Of a stretch of 64,000 nt of DNA, positions 47,760 through 55,407 are shown piece by piece; the first letter of the stretch is position 1, and each line of letters begins with the position of its first letter. This stretch comes from K23-9 sp964460665. GTDB taxonomy: Bacteria > Planctomycetota > Planctomycetia > Pirellulales > Pirellulaceae. Under the pieces are notes generated by a model. It saw nothing but the letters and a program-made list of their open reading frames with translations. It was not told where the DNA came from and searched no databases. Location: NCBI GenBank assembly GCA_964460665.1, contig CAYWSL010000002.1, positions 1-64,000 of the forward strand, read 5' to 3'. The translations under genes were made by a program, and so were the position numbers.

Positions 47760-48557
47760 ATGGCAGCTGCAGTCTCAACAGACGACGGGATCCTTGAGGT
47801 CTGGGCCACATTCAAGAAGATCACGAAGGACTCGGCCGATTACGAGCCACTTCGTAATCGCTTGGTCGAACGTTACATGCCTTTGGTTCGCTACAACGGT
47901 GAACGGATCTGGCAACGTTTGCCCGACGGTGTCGAACTGGACGATCTGATCAGTGCTGGTATCTTCGGCCTGATGGATGCCATCGACGCATTCGATCTAG
48001 AACGTGGTGTTAAATTCGAAACCTACTGCGTGCCCCGTATTCGCGGTGCCATGTTGGACGAACTACGAACGATGGACTGGGTTCCACGTTTGGTACGAAG
48101 CAAAGCCAGCAAACTTGGCGTTGCCCGAAAAAAGCTAGAAACAAAACTCGGGCGTGCACCGACTGTCGTCGAGCTTGCCGAGCAAATGGAATTGTCGGTC
48201 AAAGAAGTCGAAAAGATGCAGTCCGACGCCAACGCCGTTGGAGTCGTTTCGCTAAACAAAAAGTGGTACGAAACGGACAGCTACAAAGACGTCCGTGAAA
48301 TCGACATCTTGGAAGACAAGAAGGGCGAAGATCCTACTCGCCGCGTTCAAAAGAACGACCTGATGCGACTGGTCACCAAAGGCCTGAATCGCAACGAACG
48401 ATTGATCATCATTCTTTATTACTATGAAGAACTAACGATGAAAGAAATCGGTGCAACATTGGACCTGTCCGAATCACGGGTCAGCCAAATGCACACTTCG
48501 ATCGTCAACCGCCTGCAGTCTCAACTGGGTCGTCGTCGTCGAGAATTCGGCACCTAG
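47760..48557 (+). CDS. fliA: flagellar sigma factor sigma-28
   Basis: A protein of 265 residues. Region 2 has RYMPLVRYNGERIWQRLP, SAGIFGLMDAIDAFDLERG, and KFETYCVPRIRGAMLDELRTMDWVPRLVR, a block diagnostic for FliA/WhiG sigma factors. Region 3 is KLGRAPTVVELAEQM and region 4 is NRNERLIIILYYYEELTMKEIG. An excellent GGAGG site precedes the ATG. It would drive late flagellar genes. A strong terminator follows, so transcription ends here. Confidence 0.95.
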   Translation: MAAAVSTDDGILEVWATFKKITKDSADYEPLRNRLVERYMPLVRYNGERIWQRLPDGVELDDLISAGIFGLMDAIDAFDLERGVKFETYCVPRIRGAMLDELRTMDWVPRLVRSKASKLGVARKKLETKLGRAPTVVELAEQMELSVKEVEKMQSDANAVGVVSLNKKWYETDSYKDVREIDILEDKKGEDPTRRVQKNDLMRLVTKGLNRNERLIIILYYYEELTMKEIGATLDLSESRVSQMHTSIVNRLQSQLGRRRREFGT

Positions 48558-48587
48558 TCGATTCCCCAGCGAAATAGAAATACATCA

Positions 48588-48623
48588 AGCGGCGTTACCA
48601 CTGGTAACGCCGCTTATTTTTTT
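48588..48623 (+). terminator. intrinsic terminator of fliA
   Basis: AGCGGCGTTACC and GGTAACGCCGCT pair perfectly over 12 bp with a three-base loop, followed by TATTTTTTT. Confidence 0.95.
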
Positions 48624-48647
48624 GAACCGCCCCCGCTGGCCCCCCGA

Positions 48648-48707
48648 TGCACCAACCAGTGCACCAACCAGTGCACCAACCAGTGCACCAACCAGTGCAC
48701 CAACAGG
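48648..48707 (+). repeat. 12-bp tandem repeat
   Basis: Four exact units of TGCACCAACCAG followed by a degenerate fifth (TGCACCAACAGG). Confidence 0.9.
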
Positions 48708-48881
48708 CGAAGACGGGAAAACCGAGNNNNNNNNNNNNNNNNNNNNNNNNNNNNNNNNNNNNNNNNNNNNNNNNNNNNNNNNNNNNNNNNNNNNNNNNNN
48801 NNNNNNNNNNNNNNNNNNNNNNNNNNTGCACCAACCAGTGCACCAACCAGTGCACCAACAGGCGAAGACGGGAAAACCGAG
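48672..48881. other. 100-N scaffold gap flanked by identical 55-mers
   Basis: Bases 48672-48726 equal 48827-48881 exactly; N at 48727-48826. Probably an unmerged overlap within the 12-bp repeat region. Confidence 0.85.
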
Positions 48882-49082
48882 CGATATACGGCTATTCTAT
48901 TCCTAGGGCTCGCGCCGGCTCGCGACCCAGGCTACAGTATACCGCCACTGCGTGGCTGGCGATCGCGCCTGTCGTATCATTTCCCAACAGGAAACGCTTT
49001 GGTGATTTAAGCCGAACGAGTTTTCCGATCCGAAACATGGATCTTGCCGTCACGCCTTCATCGCATAAAACCAGCTAGCACC

Positions 49083-50795
49083 ATGAAACCACATCCTTTT
49101 CGTTTCGCAGTTCTACTTTGCCTTTCGCTTGCCAACGTCGCCCAGGCTGATCAACGTCCGTTGTTGATCGACGATGCCAAACTAACGCTCGTGCACAAGG
49201 ACTTCCAGCTAGCCGACGGCGCGGGATGGGACGGACGCAGCACGCTATATGTTCCCGATGTCAAAGGATCCAAGCTGCTGTCGTTTGATCTTCGCAAGCT
49301 AAACGCGCCACCTAAGGTTCGTCACGAAGGAGCACGCATTTCCGGCTGTTGTTATCAGCTTGGCAAGCTTTACATCTCCGACAACGGCAACAGCCAAATC
49401 GCGACAATAGGAAAAACGGGGCCGCCGGTAACGCTGGCCAAGTTGGATCCCAAGAAACGTCCGAATGACTTAGTAGTCGATGTAAACGGCAACGTGTACG
49501 TCACAATCACAGCCGAAGGAGTCGTACGGCGCGTCGACCCGCAGGGCAGGGTAGAGGTAGTGATTAAAGACCTAGTCACTCCCAACGGGATCGCGTTATC
49601 GCCGGATGGGTCAACACTTTATGTATCATCTGCCAAAGAAGGCACGATCAGCCAAGCAACCATCACTGACGGCAAGCAACCGTGGCCCGCGACAACCTTC
49701 GCGCAACTAGACAAGAAAGATGATGGGTTCCGCGGTGACGGCATGTGCGTGGACCGCGCTGGCAATGTCTACGTGACCGGCGCCGAAACGGTTTCTGTTT
49801 TCAATCCATCTGGCAAGCGCATCGCAGAGATCAAAACGCCAGCGCGGCCGATCAACGCAATCATTGGCGGTGCCGCCGGGCGAACCCTGTTCATCAGCAC
49901 ATTCGAAGGGCTGTACAGTTTGCAACTGCATGCTTATGGGGTCCTGCCCAACCCGCCGCAAACAGATCTTTCCGACGTACCGACCAGCAAGTTAGTAAAC
50001 GCAATCGATCAGCAATTGAATGTCGTCTACGCAAATATTAGCGGGCGCAAACTGCTGATGGACGTCTTCAACCCCGTGACAACCAGCGGCGAACCTAAGC
50101 CAGCAGTGGTTTTGGTTCACGGCGGCGGATGGTTGAAAGGTGACAAGACAAAATTTCGTTCGCTTGCGTTACGACTTACCAAACGCGGCTACTTTGTGGC
50201 TGCGATCGAGTACCGACTGGGATTCGAGGCCAAGTTTCCTGCCGGAATTCGCGACTGCAACGCTGCTACTAGTTTCGTGCGATCCAACGCTGGGCGCTGG
50301 AATATCAATCCCGACAGAATCACAGCTGTTGGCGGATCAGCGGGCGGCCACTTGGTCGGCTTGATGGCGTCGGGAAGTAACAACGAACAACTTCGCCACG
50401 CACAAGCAACCCATGCATCGTGTCGGCTAAGCGCGGCTGTTGTCATGGCCGGACCGCTACAAATCACATCGGGAAGTGTCGCGGACAAATCCCACGACCT
50501 GGCGATGCCGTCCAACGCCGTGAACTGGCTTGGAGGGACAATCGACTCGTTGCCTGACCTTTACGCTCTGGCCGACGCAACTGAAAAGATTGACGCCAAC
50601 ACACCGCCGATCTTTTTCATCTCGGGCAGCCTGGACACACCCGAGCGCAATGATCTAGCACGAGAGAAACTGAAAGCTCTGGGGATAGCAACCAAGATCA
50701 AGGTCCACGAAGATGCCAAGCACGGTCACTGGAATCGGCCCGACTGGATTGGACAAGTCGTTCAAGACATCGACGACATGATCTCAAGCTACTAA
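49083..50795 (+). CDS. secreted SMP-30-like propeller fused to an alpha/beta hydrolase
   Basis: A protein of 570 residues with a signal peptide (FAVLLCLSLANVAQA). Residues about 25-290 form a six-bladed SMP-30/gluconolactonase-like propeller (DGRSTLYVPDVKGSKLLSFD, NDLVVDVNGNVYVT, TPNGIALSPDGSTLYVSS, GDGMCVDRAGNVYVT). Residues about 300-570 are an esterase/lipase-type alpha/beta hydrolase with oxyanion HGGGW, nucleophile elbow GGSAGGH, and a C-terminal His in KHGHWNRPDW. This couples two domains usually found as separate proteins in planctomycete sugar-degradation clusters. The ATG at 49083 gives the signal peptide directly. It probably acts on esters or lactones of sugars; substrate not known. 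Confidence 0.88.
   Translation: MKPHPFRFAVLLCLSLANVAQADQRPLLIDDAKLTLVHKDFQLADGAGWDGRSTLYVPDVKGSKLLSFDLRKLNAPPKVRHEGARISGCCYQLGKLYISDNGNSQIATIGKTGPPVTLAKLDPKKRPNDLVVDVNGNVYVTITAEGVVRRVDPQGRVEVVIKDLVTPNGIALSPDGSTLYVSSAKEGTISQATITDGKQPWPATTFAQLDKKDDGFRGDGMCVDRAGNVYVTGAETVSVFNPSGKRIAEIKTPARPINAIIGGAAGRTLFISTFEGLYSLQLHAYGVLPNPPQTDLSDVPTSKLVNAIDQQLNVVYANISGRKLLMDVFNPVTTSGEPKPAVVLVHGGGWLKGDKTKFRSLALRLTKRGYFVAAIEYRLGFEAKFPAGIRDCNAATSFVRSNAGRWNINPDRITAVGGSAGGHLVGLMASGSNNEQLRHAQATHASCRLSAAVVMAGPLQITSGSVADKSHDLAMPSNAVNWLGGTIDSLPDLYALADATEKIDANTPPIFFISGSLDTPERNDLAREKLKALGIATKIKVHEDAKHGHWNRPDWIGQVVQDIDDMISSY
49544..49551 (+). other. KOPS-like octamer GGGCAGGG
   Basis: Exact GGGNAGGG match inside the propeller-coding part, on the coding strand. 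Confidence 0.45.
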
Positions 50796-50829
50796 TCCCG
50801 ACTCACGCACAAGCTACGGAGCTGACTCG

Positions 50830-51996
50830 GTGCGAATCGCTCATATTATCACCCGCATGATCATTGGGGGTGCGCAAGAGAACACACTATTGAATTGCCG
50901 GGACTTGGTCCGCGAGCATGGTGATGACGTGTTGCTAATCACCGGTCCAGCGCTCGGTCCCGAAGGAGACTTACTGAGCCAGGGCAGGGCAGGGGAGTTG
51001 AACGTGAAGCTTCTGCCAAGCTTGCGGCGTGCAATCCATCCGCTGCATGACTGGAAAGCAAAGCAGGCGATCCGTAGTACCATTCGCGAATTCAAGCCGG
51101 ATGTCGTTCATACCCACAGCGCAAAAGGCGGTCTACTGGGACGTTATGTTGCCTGGAAAGAAAAAGTGCCCGCCGTCATTCACACGGTTCACGGCGCGCC
51201 GTTTCATCCGTATCAATCGCTACCGGCTCGTGAGTTCTTTCGGCGCTGCGAACGATGGGCTGCCAAACATTGCCACCGCTTGATCTCCGTCGCCGATGCG
51301 ATGACCGATCAACTGGTCGCAGCCGGTGTCGCCCCCAAAGAGAAATTCACAACGATCTACAGTGGGATGGACGTGGAACCGTTCGTCAACGCGATCGACC
51401 ATCGCGAAACGATTCGATCCAAGTACGGGTTCAGTCCGTCGGACGTAGTAATCGGAAAAATCGCCAGGCTGTTTCACTTGAAAGGCCACGACGATCTGAT
51501 CACCGCCGCCCAAAGCGTGGTCAAGCAAGTTCCCAACGTGCGGTTCTTGTTGGTCGGCGATGGCATCTTAAGAGAATCGCTAACCAGCCGCATCGAATCG
51601 CTCGGGCTGAAAGATCACTTTGTTTTCACCGGCTTGGTTCCGCCATCCGAAGTCCCCCCGCTGATCGGTGCGATGGATGCCCTGGTTCACACGTCTTATC
51701 GCGAAGGCCTCGCGCGTGCTCTTTCCCAAACGCTGATTGCCGGTCGCCCCGTGATCAGTTACGACGTGGACGGCGCCAGAGAAGTCTGCATTTCAAATGA
51801 AACGGGATTTTTGGTGCCGCCCGCGGACACAACCGCTTTGGCGGATTCATTAACGATCCTGGCCAATGACGACGAATTGCGCACCCACATGGGCAGGGAA
51901 GGGCAGCGGCGATTTACAGAGCAGTTTCGGCACCAAACCATGACCCGCGAAATTCGCCAAGTCTACGAACAAGTGCTTACAAACCAGGCCTCCTAA
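50830..51996 (+). CDS. GT4-type glycosyltransferase
   Basis: A protein of 388 residues. The N-terminal domain starts RIAHIITRMIIGGAQENTLL and has PDVVHTHSAKGGLLGRYVA and VIHTVHGAPFHPYQS; the C-terminal domain has IGKIARLFHLKGHDDLI, FLLVGDGILRESL, VFTGLVPPSEVPPLIGAMD, and SYREGLARALSQTLIAGRPVISYD. This is the usual GT4 (WaaG/WcaL-like) arrangement with a retaining mechanism. The start is GTG at 50830, 35 bases after the preceding stop. It is unrelated in sequence to the glycosyltransferase at 18.6 kb beyond the family fold. It likely acts in exopolysaccharide or lipid glycosylation. Confidence 0.9.
   Translation: MRIAHIITRMIIGGAQENTLLNCRDLVREHGDDVLLITGPALGPEGDLLSQGRAGELNVKLLPSLRRAIHPLHDWKAKQAIRSTIREFKPDVVHTHSAKGGLLGRYVAWKEKVPAVIHTVHGAPFHPYQSLPAREFFRRCERWAAKHCHRLISVADAMTDQLVAAGVAPKEKFTTIYSGMDVEPFVNAIDHRETIRSKYGFSPSDVVIGKIARLFHLKGHDDLITAAQSVVKQVPNVRFLLVGDGILRESLTSRIESLGLKDHFVFTGLVPPSEVPPLIGAMDALVHTSYREGLARALSQTLIAGRPVISYDVDGAREVCISNETGFLVPPADTTALADSLTILANDDELRTHMGREGQRRFTEQFRHQTMTREIRQVYEQVLTNQAS
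50982..50994 (+). other. two overlapping KOPS-like octamers
   Basis: GGGCAGGG at 50982-50989 and 50987-50994, within the glycosyltransferase gene; they encode part of a G-R-A-G-E loop. Confidence 0.5.
51891..51903 (+). other. two overlapping KOPS-like octamers
   Basis: GGGCAGGG at 51891-51898 and GGGAAGGG at 51896-51903, the rightmost + strand copies in the window. Confidence 0.5.
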
Positions 51997-52096
51997 CGGC
52001 CCAACTGGATCGCATCGGGTTCCCGTGAAGCGGTTTTGCCAAGTATCATAGGGGCATGCTTCTGGCTACTTTTTCCTTTAACTAAACGGTCTGCTG

Positions 52097-53083
52097 ATGA
52101 CCAAGACGCGAGATTTCCTTGGCCCCTATCGCCTTGCTCGTTTGATCCGAGCCGGTAGTACGTGTGACGTGTGGGAAGCTATCGAAGAACACACCAAAAA
52201 ACGTTTCGCGCTGAAGATGCTGAAGGGAAAGTTCAAGACAGACAAGGCCGAAATCGCCTCCTTGCGGCATGAGTACAACGTCGCCAAAAGCCTGACCAGT
52301 CCGCGAATCATCAAAGTATTGGATTTCCGTACCGAATCGGGCACACCCTTTGTCGTGATGGAATTGTTCAGCGAATTGAACATGAAGCAAGCACTGCGGC
52401 GTGGCCCCGATTCCCTGGCATTCATGCTGGACAAGATTGTTGAACAGGCCGCCCAAGGCTTGTACTACATGCACACCAAGAATTGGATCCACTTGGATAT
52501 CAAGCCGGATAACTTCTTGGTCAGCCGCGATGGCGTGACAAAGCTAATTGACTTCACCATCGCCGAAAAGAAAAAAACAGGCCTAAGCAAACTGCTTTAC
52601 AACGTCAAGGTCGCCAAGGGGACACGAAGCTACATGGCGCCCGAACAAATTCGACGCAAAGTTTGTGACGAACGAACCGACATTTATTCCTTCGGCTGCG
52701 TTTTGTACGAACTATGTACCGGCAAACCTCCTTACACGGGCGACACGCCGAACGACTTGCTAAATCGGCACCTGAGCGCATCGATCCCCAGCCCGATCGT
52801 TCACAACGAAAACATCAGCAAAGAATTCGCAGCGTTGGTCAAAAGCATGATGGCCAAGAGACCCGAAGACCGCTTGAAACTCGCCAGCAAGCAAGACGCT
52901 ACCGGCGCTAAACAGAAACAGGCATCGATGTGGGAATTCTTAAAGATCTTCCGCGCGACACAGTGCTTTAACAAGCGACCACGCAAGCCCGAGGTTAGCG
53001 TGTTTGACAACATGATCAGCATCCGCGGGGCAGACGACATGATCAAGAAACCACAAGCTCCCAAACCCGAAGACGAAGTCTAA
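52097..53083 (+). CDS. soluble Ser/Thr protein kinase with DFT in place of DFG
   Basis: A protein of 328 residues, kinase domain about 10-270, no membrane helix. ATP lysine is Lys40 (FALKML) and Glu59 or its neighbourhood supplies the helix-C acid. The catalytic loop is HLDIKPDN (Asp134, Lys136, Asn139). The metal-binding motif reads D152-F-T instead of D-F-G, followed by GTRSYMAPEQ and DIYSFGCVLYEL. The glycine-rich loop is degenerate (IRAGSTCDVWEA, lacking the second and third usual glycines). Catalytic Asp and Lys remain, so activity is plausible but altered. accA follows after 55 bases, so they may be co-transcribed, and a PP1-like phosphatase lies just beyond on the other strand. Confidence 0.9.
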   Translation: MTKTRDFLGPYRLARLIRAGSTCDVWEAIEEHTKKRFALKMLKGKFKTDKAEIASLRHEYNVAKSLTSPRIIKVLDFRTESGTPFVVMELFSELNMKQALRRGPDSLAFMLDKIVEQAAQGLYYMHTKNWIHLDIKPDNFLVSRDGVTKLIDFTIAEKKKTGLSKLLYNVKVAKGTRSYMAPEQIRRKVCDERTDIYSFGCVLYELCTGKPPYTGDTPNDLLNRHLSASIPSPIVHNENISKEFAALVKSMMAKRPEDRLKLASKQDATGAKQKQASMWEFLKIFRATQCFNKRPRKPEVSVFDNMISIRGADDMIKKPQAPKPEDEV

Positions 53084-53138
53084 TCGCGACAAGACGCGAT
53101 TCACCAAGACAAAGACACAACGCAGGATTAACGAAACC

Positions 53139-54104
53139 ATGAGTGCTGGTCCCGGACTGGAATTCGAGAATGAGATTGCCAACCTGGAGTCTCGCATCGC
53201 AACGCTACAGCGACAAACCGATCGTAGCAACGAAACCGAAAACGAACTGCGCACATTGCGACTGGAATTGGTGCAGAAACTGCGCGAGGTCTACAGCTCG
53301 CTGGACGCTTGGCAAACCGTTCAAGTTGCCAGACACAAAAATCGACCATACACGCGTGACTATTTGAACCTTGCGTTCGACGAATTCGTTGAACTGCACG
53401 GTGACAAACACTTCGGCGACGACCGCGCTATGCTAGCTGGCTTTGCGAAACTGGACCGATTCAAAGTCCTGGTCGTTGGGCACCAAAAAGGACGCACGTA
53501 TAAAGAACGCGCCGCTTGTCACTTCGGATGCGCTCACCCCGAGGGCTACCGAAAAGCAATGAGCAAGATGCGGTTGGCGGAAAAGTACAACCTGCCTTTG
53601 GTTTGCTTCATCGACACGCCCGGTGCCTATCCAGGAATCGGGGCAGAGGAGCGCGGGCAAGCTCAGGTGATCGCCGAAAGCATGTTCAAAATGAGCCGCC
53701 TACGAATTCCTGTGATCTGCGTGGTCATTGGCGAAGGCGGATCGGGCGGTGCATTGGGAATTGGCATCGGCGACAAAGTCGCGGTCCTGCAACATGCCTA
53801 CTACAGTGTGATCAGCCCCGAAGGTTGCGCTGGCATTCTTTGGAAAAGTCACGAACATGCACCTAAAGCGGCAGCCGCACTTCGGTTCACCAGTAGCGAC
53901 TTGCAGCGTCTAAACGTCGTTGATGATGTCTTAGAAGAACCACTCGGTGGGGCTCATCGTGATCACCACCAAATGGCTTCACGGCTGAAGACGTACCTGT
54001 CGCGAACGCTTTCGCAGCTGGAACAAAAGTCGCCTGAAGAGCTAGTGGAATCACGCTACGACAAATTCCGCCGCATCGGGGTGTTCTTGGAAGAAGCTGT
54101 TTAA
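53139..54104 (+). CDS. accA: acetyl-CoA carboxylase carboxyltransferase subunit alpha
   Basis: A protein of 321 residues, the alpha subunit that with AccD transfers the carboxyl group from biotin to acetyl-CoA in fatty-acid synthesis. Coiled N-terminus EFENEIANLESRIATLQRQ; then ARHKNRPYTRDYLNLAFDEF, HGDKHFGDD, FIDTPGAYPGIGAEERGQA (CoA site), IGEGGSGGALGIGIGD, and YYSVISPEGCAGILWK. ATG 53139 is the standard start. It follows a kinase gene, not another acc gene. Confidence 0.97.
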   Translation: MSAGPGLEFENEIANLESRIATLQRQTDRSNETENELRTLRLELVQKLREVYSSLDAWQTVQVARHKNRPYTRDYLNLAFDEFVELHGDKHFGDDRAMLAGFAKLDRFKVLVVGHQKGRTYKERAACHFGCAHPEGYRKAMSKMRLAEKYNLPLVCFIDTPGAYPGIGAEERGQAQVIAESMFKMSRLRIPVICVVIGEGGSGGALGIGIGDKVAVLQHAYYSVISPEGCAGILWKSHEHAPKAAAALRFTSSDLQRLNVVDDVLEEPLGGAHRDHHQMASRLKTYLSRTLSQLEQKSPEELVESRYDKFRRIGVFLEEAV

Positions 54105-54126
54105 CCGAGTGCTTGCGCCACTTCGG

Positions 54127-54804
54127 TCACTCCTCGTGTTCGTCGATCCAGCCGGTGCGAGTTTCTTGGTCTTGGTTCGCTTGAAAAAATTTGCCCGTGC
54201 CTACGTCCAGGCACGTCAGCCAACCACCGCGACATGCGTTTGTGTCGATGCAAATTGCGTGGTCATTTCTTTTAGGCAAGCCACTCTTTTGACTCGTGTG
54301 ACCACACACGAACACTTTACCGTCGTCTCGTGGTGTAATCGAACCGAAACGATCCCAAAACAATTTGTAGTTGGCCTGAGCCTCCATCGGCAAGTCACCG
54401 TCGGCGGCTGCGTGAACGAAGACATGTGTCTCGGTCTCGTAGTAAGGCAGCAAGTTCTTTAAAAACCGCCAATGCTCTTCTGGAACTGCCTCTTCTAGTT
54501 CCTGATCAGCGTCATCATAGGAATCGAACGTTTCGGCACCCCCATGACTTCCCCAGCGGCGGCGCTGGGGAAGGCTGCTGAGTGCTTCCAACATCATGAT
54601 CTCGTGATTGCCCTGCAAGCAGACCAAATTCCGCCTCGCGGACTGACCAATCAACCACTGCACAACACGCCTGGAATCAGGGCCGCGGTCGACGTAATCA
54701 CCCAGCATCACCAGCAAGTCGTCGCTTTCGATTTGCACGAATTCGACGAGTGTTTCCAAAGCCGTGAAACACCCGTGAACATCCCCAATCGCGTACTGCT
54801 TCAT
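54127..54804 (-). CDS. PP1-like Ser/Thr phosphatase (calcineurin-type metallophosphoesterase)
   Basis: A protein of 225 residues with all phosphoesterase motifs: IGDVHGCFTAL, GDYVDRGPDSRRV, GNHEIMM, FVHAA and CGHTSQKSG. The size and order match bacterial PrpA/PrpB and related PP1-like or ApaH-like enzymes with a binuclear metal centre. It may reverse the action of the adjacent kinase, but that is inferred from proximity alone. Convergent with accA, stops 22 bases apart. Confidence 0.92.
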   Translation of the reverse strand: MKQYAIGDVHGCFTALETLVEFVQIESDDLLVMLGDYVDRGPDSRRVVQWLIGQSARRNLVCLQGNHEIMMLEALSSLPQRRRWGSHGGAETFDSYDDADQELEEAVPEEHWRFLKNLLPYYETETHVFVHAAADGDLPMEAQANYKLFWDRFGSITPRDDGKVFVCGHTSQKSGLPKRNDHAICIDTNACRGGWLTCLDVGTGKFFQANQDQETRTGWIDEHEE

Positions 54805-55074
54805 AGACTCGTTTTCCCACTTTCGATCGGCCAGAGAACACGTTTTCTAAGGCCATTCGGCTGCCCGCACAATCGGTACAACTCCCCATTTTCGATTTTC
54901 GAAAATCGCTTCAAAATCGAATTCCAAATTCAATTTTTGCAATCAAATTTCGCTTTCCCAAATTCGTTTTTTGATTTCCAATTTTCGTTTTTCAAATTCA
55001 AATTTTCGGCAGTGAATTCACATTTCGCGAATCCGATTTGGATCCGTTTTCGTCTCCGAAATCTCTCCGCGAAT

Positions 55075-55108
55075 CTGTTGTCGACAACGTCTGCGTTGTC
55101 GACAACAG
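55075..55108. repeat. perfect 15+4+15 inverted repeat
   Basis: CTGTTGTCGACAACG (55075-55089), TCTG, CGTTGTCGACAACAG (55094-55108). Each arm itself contains the 12-bp palindrome GTTGTCGACAAC, so the element holds two identical palindromic boxes 18 bases apart, as expected for a dimer-binding operator or a cruciform. No T-run follows. Confidence 0.9.
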
Positions 55109-55290
55109 CGGGCTTCCGCACCGAACATTTTCATCGCGCTTGGGCCCGATATCTGGCCTGACATCTGGTGACACAAAACAGTGAAGCAGACGGCACTCGG
55201 ACACGGCCTCTCAAGCAGTTTCTCATCACCAGAGCGAAGTGCTGGATAGAGGATCCGGCGGCAAAACGGGGCATTTGAGACCTATTTCCA

Positions 55291-55318
55291 ACGTCCGATA
55301 ATGCCTCTTATGTTGTAT
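55291..55318 (+). other. dif: dif-like XerC/XerD recombination site
   Basis: Left arm ACGTCCGATAA, centre TGCCTC, right arm TTATGTTGTAT. The right (XerD) arm matches 9 of 11 of the bacterial consensus TTATGTTAAAT; the left arm keeps ATAA and about 8 of 11 of forms such as ACTTCGCATAA. The ATAA-N6-TTAT core and 28-bp length are as in dif. It lies in the interval where KOPS-like octamers switch strand. Confidence 0.5.
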
Positions 55319-55407
55319 TACAGGTGGCTAAAACACCGTATTTCAGGCGTTTTTGATTCTTGCAATCGTCACTTCCCTTGTGTCATTTGCTGCCATGCCG
55401 GCGTTTG

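Larger units (their letters stand above)
48624..49082. other. gene-free spacer with repeat and gap
   Basis: Holds the 12-bp repeat and scaffold gap listed separately; the remaining 200 bases upstream of the propeller-hydrolase gene show no clear elements. Confidence 0.5.
54805..55407. other. gene-free region with AT-rich tract, inverted repeat and dif-like site
   Basis: 603 bases without a convincing gene; it lies upstream of the phosphatase gene and downstream of the CvpA-like gene. Contents: a palindrome CGATTTTCGAAAATCG at 54893-54908 within a strongly AT-rich, TTTCGAAATT-like tract (about 54885-55020); the 34-base inverted repeat at 55075-55108; and the dif-like sequence at 55291-55318. 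Confidence 0.7.

Noticed and set aside
48648..48881. CRISPR array
   Set aside because: The 12-bp units are directly adjacent with no spacers and no cas genes are present; it is a simple tandem repeat around an assembly gap.
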